A stretch of DNA of 64,000 nt from Apostichopus japonicus. Lineage: Eukaryota > Echinodermata > Holothuroidea > Aspidochirotida > Stichopodidae. A program made the position numbers and the translations under genes. Numbering within the stretch: position 1 is the first letter of the stretch; the number at the start of each line of letters is the position of its first letter. The stretch spans positions 10,371,713 to 10,435,712 of the forward strand of contig NC_092574.1 in assembly GCF_037975245.1 (NCBI RefSeq). The letters are read 5' to 3'. Shown one piece after another: positions 1-17,714 of this stretch. Below the pieces are notes generated by a model. The model did no database searches, was not told the DNA's origin, and saw nothing but the letters and a program-made list of their open reading frames with translations.

Positions 1-1156
1 TCCCTACCCAACCTTACCCCCCCCCCCACCCACCCACCCACCAGGATGAATACACTCATGGTCGACACGCCTAACGTAGGCTTAACTATATAAAATGCTG
101 TAAAATTGACGAGATTGTCTGTTATCTTGCCATGACTACATGTGGAAATTCCGAACACTTGACTAAGAGTCTGGTCCAATGCATATGTCAACACCGATAC
201 CGGGGGTGGGGGTGTGGGGAGTATTTGTCGGTTAACTAAATGAATTAGCGCAACATAGCCATCCCAAATGAATCCCTAGGGGGTCGGGTGGGAGTTTGGG
301 AGTTGGAGTATCAACTTAACGAAAACAAGAATTCAATTTCAGACGGCAAACGGTGCATGCGTTTGTTGTAGTAACTACTGTCGAACTTCTATAATGTTGA
401 ATACCACTCCCCCCCCCTCCAACCCAACCCCACCCCCTGGATCCATTCTTGATTAGGCCTATGTCTATACTATTATAGACAATTATGATATATACTGTAT
501 GTAAACATTGCGCTGCGGTTGGTCATTCTATACCCTAGACATCTGTATGGGATAAAAAAGTACATCTGTATATGCAGTATACCTCTCTAATTGAATACGA
601 AACATTAAGAATGTGTTCTACAGATGGCCTATAATACCAATCCACTAGTATTTGTGACCATGAATTATCTTTAATGTATATTTACGTACAACTCGACCAT
701 TTCCTCATTTTTTCCTCATTCACACCAACGTCAGGATTTATAAGATATTTTTCTCACGCTTGGTAGACATGTTCAGGATACGTCTAGAGTGCTCTAATGT
801 TTAAAGAAACGATTACAAGACAAACTGAATATCCCCTTTGATATCTTAATGAATAAAACAAGCAGTTTTTCAGAGTGTGTTAATGGGTTGAACAGTCTTG
901 GTATTAAATGTAGATCTTTGTGATAATCTTAATCTATATCGTTTATGTGTTTCATATTTACATCATCACATTTCCGTATCCTTCATGACGATTGGAAAAA
1001 GTCCATGATGAGGCAAGCATATATACTGAATGTCGAATTATTTTGAAGGGGATTAAAGTTCACGTTTTGGCACATGTTGTTTAAAAGTTCTTAAAGTCTA
1101 AAACGTCTAAAGGTCTTCAATATTGGCCTCAAAATTTAGCACCCTAAGTTAAAACA
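1..1156. other. gene-free stretch
   Basis: No ORF or exon is supported here. The first 45 bases are C-rich with short CCCACC repeats, and C-runs recur near 405-435. The rest is plain AT-rich sequence. Confidence 0.6.
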
Positions 1157-1249
1157 ATGCTAGCAATTTTAGTTCGAATATTGCTACTGCTTTCCTGTGG
1201 GTTCTGTATCTGTCAAAATGATATCTTAGACAATGTCTCAGTTAGTTAA
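1157..1249 (+). CDS. candidate signal-peptide exon (tentative)
   Basis: An ATG in a favourable context (AAAACA before it) opens a 30-codon frame starting MLAILVRILLLLSCGFCICQ. It has a charged residue, a Leu-rich core and small or Cys residues before a likely cleavage site, which is the layout of a secretory signal peptide. The frame stops at 1247-1249, so if it is an exon it must splice before that. The sequence after codon 28 (CA|GTTAGT, phase 0) is a usable donor; a phase-1 donor-like GT also lies inside the hydrophobic core. It could be exon 1 of the EGF-containing gene whose first secure exon is at 13721, but that exon needs a phase-1 partner, so another exon or the weaker donor would be required. 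It may equally be chance. Confidence 0.22.
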   Translation: MLAILVRILLLLSCGFCICQNDILDNVSVS

Positions 1250-1540
1250 CTTGACTTTGAGAGTGGCAGTAAAATTGAGTGTTAAGGATTGGGGGCGACA
1301 TTTGATTATCATCTCTTTCCAGCGAAGTATTATAAGTATGACATTTGGTAGGAAACATTAATGACCGTTTGTTTCCGTATTTGAGTAGATTCACTGTACA
1401 CTGTACCAAGTGAATGACACTTTGTACTTAAGACCCTCTTCATACCACCTGGCACCTGCCACGTTACAGATCTCACAGAAGCCACACGTAATTATATGTC
1501 ATAAGGGGTTGATGACCACTCGTGTTCAATTATCTCAGAG

Positions 1541-1606
1541 AAGCATGGGACATGTGCAGCATGGGAAGCATGAAAAGCATTGGAAGCATGGGACATGTGC
1601 AGCATG
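1541..1606 (+). repeat. small GCATGG-type tandem repeat
   Basis: The 20-base block GCATGGGACATGTGCAGCAT occurs twice, starting near 1543 and 1586. It is separated by further copies of a 9-10 base AGCATGRAA-like unit. This explains the short ORFs on both strands here. Confidence 0.6.
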
Positions 1607-1900
1607 TCGCTGACTTGCAACATTCGTCCAAAATCAAGAACCTATTTGCAGTTTGAAACTGTGAACTTCGGAAATATAAATACAAAAGCAATGTCGTAAC
1701 TAAATGCAGCAAAGACTTAATTTGAACATAATTTCATGTTAGTCTGTTTGTCTTAAACACGGTATTCGATCGGTTTTACACACCAAATTGTATCCCGCCC
1801 CCCACCCCACCCCCTCCTAAGCTAACTCAAATATATATATATCTTTAAGTAACATAATTGTGGAGTGGAAGAACTATTTCTGGCTACTGTTTTTACTTTA

Positions 1901-1960
1901 CCGGGATTCTAACCAGTGACCTGCGCTCGGAGGTCACGGCTTCGTGAGACCACTAGCTCG
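1901..1960 (-). repeat. tRNA-derived SINE-like or tRNA pseudogene fragment
   Basis: Read on the minus strand, the block has an A-box-like GAGCTAGTGG (1950-1959). A 7-base stem GTGACCT/AGGTCAC follows in the anticodon-arm position, then a B-box-like GGTTAGAATCC (1904-1914). Box order and spacing fit an RNA polymerase III internal promoter. The 8-base anticodon loop and the A in place of C in the B-box argue against a working tRNA, so a SINE head or tRNA pseudogene is more likely. Confidence 0.4.
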
Positions 1961-3073
1961 AATTCCGTTCTAGAGTCAACAGGTTCTCAAGTCAAGTTAT
2001 CTGTCGTAAATTTACTTATATAACACAATTCTGTTTGATTTATACAATTAAGTATATGAGTTAGTGGACACGTTCACCTATAGGTAAAACCCTGGCCAAC
2101 CCAGGCTGAGACGATAATAGAACTGACGATATTTATTCGTGATTTACACTAGAAAGGAATTGTGATGCAATGTCATGAAAAGTATTCCTATAAAAGTTCT
2201 TGTGAAAGGGCAAAACTCAAAAAGTGAAATTTGCTTCCCTCATATATGAAGATTTCTAAATAAAGCACACGGGTTTGTTCATGGAATACTACAGCGAGGC
2301 AGACCTCTTATAATTAATGGTCTGCTACATAGGTCGTCCTGCGTTTTGGAAATAAACAATTTTCCCTGTCATTTAGCAAGTATATGTGGGATATTCACAG
2401 TTTTAACGATAACTAGTTTTGATCGTATTAGAAAAGTATAAATGTATATAGAATATAAGAATTTGTTATCTATCAAACACGAATTCAACTAATTTGTCGA
2501 AGTAACTATAGAGTATAGCCTTTGTGAACAAGTCGCTGAACTTCAAAGAAGTGTAACGACTTTGAACTACGCACTTTATTGCACATAGCAACGGGGACAC
2601 ATTTAATACTTGATTAATAACAGGAGACAGACAACCATATATACTTCCAGCAATTGTCGACTTACTCAAGTTTTTTTGTCCTCTTCTTTTTCCTGCCCGA
2701 GTCAAATAATCACATTTATTGCCTACGTACTTTAGTATTGTTATGGTATACCATAACAATCAACATTCAATACTGGTTTTGTAGTAAAATCATCACTTCG
2801 GTTACTTCCGAGACGTGTTCCGACTCTGTATAATTGTCACCTATAATGATCATATCGATTCCTTCACAGATTAAGCGTTTAGACCGCAGACAAGATTAGT
2901 AAAAGTGAGATAAATAATCTTTGCTTTTTGCTGTTATATAATTATACAGCTAATTCATAAGACTCCAAAATTTCCATCGTGTTTGATGCAAATGACGTCG
3001 TCTTTATGTAGGCATATTCTACAAAGTTTATGGAAATTGTATAAAACATCCGTTGTAATTTTTACCTCTATTC

Positions 3074-3097
3074 CAAAGAGTGAGTGTTCACTCTTTG
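3074..3097. repeat. perfect 10-bp inverted repeat
   Basis: CAAAGAGTGA and TCACTCTTTG flank a 4-base GTGT loop. Related AGAGTGA words recur in both orientations until about 3325. Confidence 0.6.
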
Positions 3098-3230
3098 AGA
3101 GTGTCCCGGATGATCCCTATTATGGGGAGGGACGTCCGCTCATATGACAGAGTGACCTCACGTCAAAGTTGTGTATTGTTCCAAAACGACTCGTGTTCCC
3201 ACGTTATATTATGAACTAACTTTGTTGGTA

Positions 3231-3304
3231 GAATTCACTCAGAGGAAATGACTGTAACACTCATATAAAAGTGAATATTATGAACACTTTCGAAGAGTGA
3301 ATTC
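3231..3304. repeat. inverted repeat GAATTCACTC / GAGTGAATTC
   Basis: A perfect 10-base pair of arms encloses about 54 bases. The core word is shared with the hairpin at 3074-3097, so the two may be parts of one decayed foldback element. Confidence 0.45.
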
Positions 3305-6300
3305 TTGCTCTTGTGTATTAAGAGTGGATCATATATTGACTAAAAGGAAATTCATCTTCCAAAATTCATGATCATAACATGTTTTAGTTAACTCAGGTAA
3401 TAGCTCTTGGATTAAGGTTGACTTTAATTCATATGTTGTTTATACTTTGTAATATAGTTTCAGAAGCCGTACACCCCCCCCCCCCCCCCTTTTTAGAACA
3501 AATACACCCAAGTGAAATGTATATGCGCAAAATAACGTAATGACTTTTGCGGAAGTTTTCGGATGACGTAATGTAAATAGCCAGGTTCAGGATTGTTTTA
3601 ACTCAACGTATACATTTATTTAAACGAGCTCTCATGTTAAAAAGAATCCATTAACTTTATTACCATGGAACAATAACAGATTCTTTGTGTTCTGAAATTA
3701 GAGTTAAAGAAAATTGAAGTTTTCTATAAATATTATCTTAAAGCAAATGATTGCCTCTGAACCTCTGATTCCTCCCAACGTCTCTCCTATTCCTCGCCGC
3801 GCAAATTACTGAAAAAAGTAGTGGCGGATAGCTCGTTACGTCCCCTCACCCCCCCCCCAACCCCAACCCCACCCAAGCTTTACCAAAAGCCCAACACTTT
3901 AAGCCTTGGGCTTAATATATACCACACATGGTTTGGTGTAACTTGCTCACGGAATATTTGGTGGGTAAAGTCATTAGAAGACCAGAAGAAGGAGTTTGTC
4001 CTTCTAACGGCAAATTTTGCGAAATTATACCCACCAAAAGTTTCGGAGGGTCGAGAAACTTTGGTGCTTGAGAACTAACTGCAACTTAACGTTGTCCAGT
4101 CTATAGTGAGGGAACATAATCAGCTTAAAGTAAACATGGCAGCCATTTTGTTATCGAAGCCTATTACACGTTTGGTTTTATTCATACAGCAATCCAGTGT
4201 TACATTTGCGGCCTGCTTGTACGTTTGATTACTACATAACTTATCATATAGATGTATAGAGGAAAACACATATAAAGTTTTGTCAATCGCTTCAATGTAT
4301 TCACTCCCTAGTGATGGTTGGTATTTCTACCTTAAATGATATTTTTAGCCTAATATTTTCCGTTGTGGAAAGCGCAGTTTCCCGTTACCTGCCCGGACGA
4401 ATGACCCCGCCTGGACGAATGCCCACTGTCATGTTCGAGGAAAAGTGATTAAGTGGGGGCGCCATGAAACATTAGTTTAACCCTTCACATTATATGCGAC
4501 CTGGGCCGACAAGCTAATTACCGTTAATAGGTGTTACACATTAATTTCTGCGATTTGTAACTGACGTAAGTTTACCTTAAAGCAGACTACAAATATCACA
4601 ATAACAAATCCTGTAAACTCAGCTTGCGTCCACACTGCCAGTTAACCATATTTCAACAACTTTTACAGCGATGTAAGCTATCTAGCGATTTTGCAGTTGC
4701 TACGCATAGTTTGCACTCTTCCAATGAAGCATTGAACCATGTTTCTGACAACATTTTATATGATATAAATCTGCAAATACATTCCTATACTTAAACTACA
4801 ACACAATAGATAGAAGTTTGATTAATTAAATTGGGTTACTGCAGATCACGTGACCAGCGCATTCCGGCGTATATAGCTCTATAGTGTATATGAGCACCGG
4901 TGTATTTAAAGGAAAACTTTACATTTTCAAATCATGTGTGGACCACATGTGTGATATAATAACTACTACAAGTATATTCCTTTATTACTAAGATTACACT
5001 GTAAATCAATGGCTTCATGAAATGTTAAGTGAAGTCCTGAAAGGACGTATGGCAAAATCCCTGAGCGCTAAGACAAAAAAAAAGCCCTTTTATTCCTTTT
5101 CTTTTTTGGCTTGTGCAGGTTTATAAAATGTGTAGGCTGATAGGTACATATATGCAACACACCGAAATCAATCTGTCATTCGGCTGTGCCGCGATAACAT
5201 GTCGTTTGCAGTGTTCAAGAGTGTGCACACTGAAAATCGAACTCACAACTCTACCTTCTCTAAAGCTATTAGGTCAGAGGACAAAGATAATTTGTCCTGA
5301 CCCAAGGTGAACCTCTACAAATATGAAGACTTTTAAAGATCTCCAATGTTCTTTTATTAATTGCTATTGGTGATGACGTTTACATAGGATTGTGACGACG
5401 TATGCGAGCAACTCCTTGCATGGTCTAGACTTTGTACAGCCCCCACTCGCTCTGCGAATTCCAGAACTCTTTTTAACGATCTCCTGTTATACGCTGAGAG
5501 ACAGCAGCTGTCCACTGGAATATCTCGTCCAGTGTCTGCAAATGTCCACAACACAGAGAAGTAAAAGTTACATATGAAGAGAGAAGAAGTAGGTTCGTTT
5601 GGCAAAAGCACTCACAAAGCGCGGGGGTGGTGGGTGGGGGGGGGGGCTAGTGGGTCGATACAGCAGCCACATATGACCGTATTTATTTTCTAGAAGAAGA
5701 GCCAGATGTGAGGATAATGGAGAGGGGCAAAGGGAAGGCTCCTTTTTTTTGCTGCGGCCTATATGGTTGCCATCATTAACACGGAACACTGTTAGTACAT
5801 AAAACGGTGGTGGTATTTCAACTATTAGCCTATATCATGGTATATACAATGATTTTAAAGGAGAAATTTCTTGAAGGGGTGGAGGGGTGGGATTATGAAC
5901 ATGGAACTAGGTCTAGCCCACGAGAACCGATTCCTCAGGGAGATGCCAAAGATTTCAAAAACGACGATTTGCAGATGTTCATTCTGTAATGATGGCATAC
6001 ACTATAACGTAGACTATAGTAAGCGAATTTGTGGGTTTGATTTCTTGCCAACTGACCACATGTTATAGTACGTAACCAATATTTGATTGGTATTTACAAG
6101 GCCATTGCTTAGTGAATTTACGAGCTTTCCTGATGTCATACCGTAAATAAAGAACCGGGAGTTCACATAGATTTGCGAATCATGCTACGAGTTTATTCAT
6201 AAAAAGAACATATTTTGGTATTGAACTCTATGACAGAGACTTTTGCGGAAGAAGTGGGGAAAAACAACATTTTTAATAAAGTGTGGTCGGGAACGCGCAG

Positions 6301-6729
6301 TGTTTCTACAATATTTCTGAGCTCTGATGGGTCAGACCATCTGTTTTTACCTCCATGGTCAGACACAAAAGTTCGTTTTCTATAAGAAGAAAAAAAACAT
6401 CTTCAAAAAGAAAGCTGAGATTGCCCTTTACATTAGATCAGAAATCGTTCATGCATATTCGCTAGGCAAACCAAAATACTCTTTTATGAAAGTTAAATTA
6501 ATCAATTGTAGAGACACCTCGCGAACTACAGAATTTGAGGTCATACACATTAGCTAAAGACGAATCGAATTTCCACAAGTAATTAAAGATGTCATTGACA
6601 GAGAAGTACAAGGTCAATACGGATCAAAGGTAAAGTGTCGTCTGCTTTACATACAATTGGCGCCAGGAAATTATCAAGAATCTTTCAGTATTTTGATGAC
6701 GAGACAATGCAACCATAGGGGGGACCATT

Positions 6730-6784
6730 CGGTAGGAACCTCTTTTTTCGGTAGGAACCTCTTCTTTCGGTAGGAACCTCTTGA
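6730..6784 (+). repeat. three copies of a 19-bp unit
   Basis: CGGTAGGAACCTCTT starts at 6730, 6749 and 6768 with T-rich linkers, a period of 19 bases. No coding role is evident. Confidence 0.75.
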
Positions 6785-7124
6785 TATAAATGGCTGAATC
6801 TTGAGAATTATATTGCTTAGAAGTTAAAAGACCGTAGATATCTGGAGCGCTGAATAAAACAGAAAACGACCTTCTTTACATGTATAAAAAATGTATCCGT
6901 GTTTGTTAACATGTTAGGGTTCAAATAACCATTGTTCACCTGTTCTGGGTTTGTCTTTTGTCATATGTAACGAATATTCAATGACCTCTGTTGTGGAAGA
7001 GGGTTGCAGGATATCGAAAGTACGTGCTTATACTTTGCGGGGCATAACGTGTTAATCCACAAATCGCGGATTTGTTGTCGTCGTGCAATATGTTAACTTT
7101 GTTAACGCAGTGCCCATTCGTTAA

Positions 7125-7529
7125 ACATTTTTAATATCCCGATTGGCCTCCTCTGATCTGACAACCAAAAATAGTATTAAGGCGGTCAGTCCAGTTATCC
7201 CGAGAGTGCCATATACTGGGGCATCTATAGAGGTACCAAATAATGATCAAAGCAAAAACTACTCACCAAATCCCAAAACCATGATTGAGGCCCTATGTCT
7301 ATATTACTGTACCGGGCCATGTTGTTCACTGTCATTAATTATTGTTTGTTTGCTAATTAATGTTTACCAAATGATGTTGACAAACCAAAAAGCCGGCAAA
7401 GTTTTCGTCCTATCATGTAAACATTACACCATCTGCGTCTGAATCGCTATACCACTTGTAGCAATTGTAACATGTGCTATTAATATATGCCTATACCAAA
7501 CATTTCCGTACTATAAATACTATAATTAG
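7125..7529 (+). pseudogene. possible CD225/dispanin-like membrane protein, interrupted
   Basis: The frame is open from 7125 to a TGA at 7440-7442 and continues to a TAG at 7527. The reading has a polar, Pro-containing lead and then a hydrophobic segment starting near CTGPCCSLSLIIVCLL. A loop of about 25 residues with NQKAGKVFVLSCK follows. After the TGA comes a second hydrophobic stretch, IAIPLVAIVTCAINI. Two membrane segments, a Cys-Cys pair at the first and a short loop containing a Gly and basic residues match the layout of the CD225 (IFITM/dispanin) family. There is no good ATG upstream (the first ATG is at 7281) and the stop falls between the two segments, so it is most likely a relic, unless an unseen intron removes the stop. 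The family call is from pattern only. Confidence 0.3.
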
Positions 7530-13372
<5,843 letters not shown>

Positions 13373-13720
13373 TCTATATTTCTCCATGCCATGTAGTCTA
13401 TCATCATGTATAAGGTGTTCCTTTCTTAAAGCCGCATTTCTTTAAAAACACACATAAACAGATGTTTTGATAGATTCCCTTCCATGACATTGTTATGACG
13501 AGCTACTTCTTTTTCCACAGCCATTAATGTTTTTTTGCAAAGAATGAACAAACGAACGTTACGTTTAGCAACTAAGTCGCCACGGGTACAGGCTTGTCTG
13601 GAAACACATGAACAACATAGTTGTACACATTTTGCAATATATAGGCCTATGTATGTGTTTATTTATTATATGAACTTATGTATTTTCTATTTTATGTTTT
13701 GTTTTTTCCCCCTCTTACAG

Positions 13721-13813
13721 CTAGTTGCGAAAAAGAGTGCGTGAATGGAGAGTGCGTAGCACCGGATAGATGTGAATGTTTTGAAGGATGGATGGGTTCA
13801 ACTTGCGAGAAGG
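13721..13813 (+). CDS. exon: EGF-like module 1
   Basis: The acceptor is CTCTTACAG and the donor G|GTCAGT, phase 1 at both ends. It reads [20 protein letters not shown] and then [10 protein letters not shown]: six Cys in EGF spacing (C-x3-C-x4-C-x5-C-x-C-x8-C). No calcium-binding D-x-D/N-E-C start. The TA array lies just upstream. Confidence 0.85.
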
Positions 13814-16800
13814 GTCAGTAAACATTAGTGTATATTGTATGTTACTAACCCATTGATTGACTTTAAAATCTAGTCAACCCGAGTATGTAAAAGTACGTCC
13901 CGTTGCTTTAATTGCTGGTTATTTGACAAGTGTATAAACGTTTGAGATGAATAACCAGCCAACCTGCTTTCAAAATGGCTAATTTTGTATTACAAAAAAA
14001 AAAAACTTGTTTTATCGTGTATGATAGACGCGTCCAGGAACGCTATACATGCAATATTGAACATTTCATATTCGGGTTTAGACCGCAATGTTTACAATGT
14101 GCGACTAATGTGCGACATATTATTGATGATCAACGGGTGTGTTTGTATTTTCTGCTATCCGAATCGCACCTTCAATGTTTTGTTATTAGCCGGATTTCCA
14201 TGGTAACAAGATGTAAAATGTCTGTTTATTTGTTGCCTGCTTCGAGGAAGTATTTTTCATATATGTTTATAGTCTACCTCAAAAGTTAAAACGTAAGTTG
14301 ATTCTCTTCAGTTTATTATGATTATCAATCCTTTCGGATTTCTGGTCGGTTTGTAGATCAGTCATCGGCCGGCTACATTGATATTCGATTCCTACTTTTC
14401 ACAGATTTTAACGAATGCGCAGTGCGGCCTTGTCAACATCGCTGTATGAACCAACCGGGTAGCTATCGGTGCTACTGTGAGACTGGTTACGCACTTATGC
14501 CTGACAACCATCGATGCCAAAGTAAGTGTTCAATGACTTGAGTTAGTGAACACCAAAATGGGATTTTCCTCACATCGTTCGATTTAGAGCATAAGTGCCA
14601 GTGTACAAACTGTGGCCCCGTTGCCCTCGTGGGAAATTTCTGCGGCTCGCGAACGGTTTTCAAAACCATATCAATAAGGCTCCCCAAATCCTTATGATGA
14701 AGTCTTCATATATCTGAGGAGTTGGTATAGCAGAGGTCCAGGTCCTACTGTTGGTGGGATGTTCCAATCCCAACATAAGGGATGGACAGTGCGCATGTAT
14801 AGAGTATATAACCATGTAGTGTACGATGCTATTCCCGTTACACGGGAGTGGCTATATCATTAGGTTTTGTGGCACGCGGATTGTGTAATAATTTCACTGC
14901 GGCCTTCATACAAGATCAATTTCGCGCCACCAGAAATTGAGAGATGAAGAAATAAAGAAGCGAAATATAGGCTTATAAGAAGAAAATAAAGAAACATAAA
15001 ATGAAAATCGATGATGAGATGAAGAAATATCCCACACATGTATATTGTTTTTTTACCTTTGTGAATATTTGACCCACACATCCATCCATCTGTTATGAAA
15101 TCTTTTTTGATCCTGTCACAAAATAAACGAAACCCGAGACAGCAAAATCCCAGAACCCGTATGTGTTGTATGTTATATCCTGTTATATATAGGTACCACA
15201 CAGGCTGTAACTTTGCACATTAAAGTCTTGTCAAAGATACATCGTTAAGAGGTATTTTAGAAATGTAAAAAAATAATAGGATTATAATCAATGACCTTTG
15301 ACTTGTCATCAATCAACCTGCCACATAGGCTGGGGCATTCACAAAAGACGGGATTGTTCTAGTCGCCGCATCTGAGCAATATCATGTAATCAAGTCGGCT
15401 GTTCGGTCTTGGCAACGAAACTGTTATGGAACACCGTTGTTGAAAGAAATCGTTACCCAATAATCATCGGGTTGGGTTTCGATAATGTAACATGAATCGG
15501 ATGAATCGTTCATTGCGCGCCATTTTTTGTATTGGTCTCAAAACGAGACAGTTAAAAACATAAGAGATATATATTCATATCTGATTGTTCTGACATTAGC
15601 GCTTATCGGATCGTTGAATTTATTTAATGGTAAGATTTGGACAATGTTCTCAACACGTCTGGTTCCGTTGAAATTGTCAGACTTCCGGTGAAGTGTTGTT
15701 TAACTTGTTTGATAACCTACGGTAGCGTGAAGATGCCATCATCAATAAATGTTTTTAAAAGCAAGCGATATGTTAACGTGTGTGGTCGTTTTAGTTTGCA
15801 TGCAGTTTAACGTAGGGCACGAATATCGTACAAAACTATTGTTCAAAACTACGAACTTTTCCATACATTAGCAAGTAATTAAGCGATTCGGCCAAAGGTT
15901 GACTTTAGACGGACCTATATTCATGATATGTTAGAGGCTGGTCAAGAAATAACGAAAAATATTAAGCGATTTTCGTTTCTGTCGTTCCTACAGCTATTCC
16001 GGTTTCATAGATATTCATGCTAATATCTCGAGCTCGGGAATGCTCCTTTAAGGCTAATTTGACGATGACGTCATTTCCCCCATTTAATGTCCAATGTCAT
16101 CCTAAATCAAGCTTGTAGATTAAATTACTTAAGCATTTAAGCCACTATTTTTTGTTCTCATACGTTAGCCCCCAAGAACAATGTTTTGTTTATTACATAA
16201 AAATGAAGTTTTGTTTCTTAAGCTTATAACGATAAAGGTGCCATCAGATTGTGGTCGCCAGATTGTGGTAGGGGGTATACCTGCTACCACAATCTTCTTG
16301 TATACAAAAGAATGAATTAGTCTAACCACTTGGCATATCTTACCAAACATCGACAACAATTCCCTGCCCCCCCCCCCATATCCCCGTATCGAGACGAAGA
16401 GTTGAATGTGAATACTTAACGTAAGTAATTCGATTAAAACCATATTTCGTTTGATCGAATCTATATCTATTGTAATGTGGCGTATTATATGGCGGATATG
16501 CGCTAAATTAAACAGGAAAAGAAAGCAAGATAGGAAGTCATTAAAACCTGACACATACCTCTCCATTTATTTGTGATGTGATCAAAATCTGTCTGTATAT
16601 GTAGATGATGAACTCATACAACTTCCCCACCGACAATATTCCCTCCAGAAATACATAAACCCGTTAGGTCAAATATTTTAACGTTGATACGTTACCTATC
16701 ATCGTAAACAGCTTATATCAGAGCACGCAACAGCTCAGTACTGTTTAATATTGACTATTATTGAGACATTAACCAAGAGAAAACAAGTCATTTATGTAAT

Positions 16801-17671
16801 CAAGCAGAAAAACAGAATTCTTTGGTCATTCTCAACAACAAAAAAACAACAAAAAAATGAAGAAGTTTGTAAGGCATTTAATAGTTTGTGAAAATGGAAA
16901 GGAGGTTGTATCCATTGATGAATGTTGTTGGGGGTTTTGGAAGTTGAAATGTGTTGTGTAGTTAAAGGGAGAGTCTGTATAGGGAATATGTTGTTATGTT
17001 GCAGTAAACATACAATTGGGCATGATTTTACAAGTATAGCACATGTGTTGAACTAAGGACAGGCCAGTCAACTACAGAAGTAACAGAACGCTAACCTTGA
17101 TGTATCAACTTACCCATCAAATAATTTCTGATTTCGAAGAACACGTCGCTTAACATGCATGAATGTCAATACCACGTTAAATAACGCTTTATATCGTTCT
17201 CTAACCGTCTTTCTTTTCACTCCACAGGGGATAAACGATGCCTTACTCACCATTGTTCTTTCGCCTGCAGGAGAAAAGGACGTAAGATCTCTTGCTCATG
17301 TCCACCAGGCTGGGACCTAGCACCGGATGGCAAAAATTGTAGAGGTATGCCTGTAATGATAAGTAAAAAAAAATGATCAATTTACGAACGAATGTTATGT
17401 AGAGAAACATTACTCGAAAAATGGACAATACTTACTCGTGAGCGTTCAAACAGTCGAATGCAAAAACTCTAACAGAGCCTTTAATAGGGGAGAATTAATA
17501 TAAAACCTCGGATGATCATACTCCTCGCGATCGCACCCTACTTGAAGCGTAAAAAGTCAAATTGTCTTCACATTATCTTCAACCAAACCACCCCCCCCTG
17601 CCCCAGCACCCACACACACACATATACATATATTTACATATACATGTACATATATATACACACGTACACAC

Positions 17672-17714
<43 letters not shown>

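Larger units (their letters stand above)
1961..7124. other. gene-free AT-rich stretch with small repeats
   Basis: No exon could be supported. It contains a C16 run at 3474-3489, inverted repeats at 3074-3097 and 3231-3304, and a 19-base triplicated unit at 6730-6784. One reading frame at 5119-5306 follows an acceptor-like tract and has six Cys, but it is too weak to call. Confidence 0.5.

Noticed and set aside
5119-5306. Six-Cys reading frame after an acceptor-like pyrimidine tract
   Set aside because: Spacing of the Cys matches no module I know and the phase does not fit the EGF exons cleanly; too short to exclude chance.
6719-6790. CRISPR-like array from the 19-bp triplicate
   Set aside because: Units are directly tandem without spacers, and the window is animal DNA.
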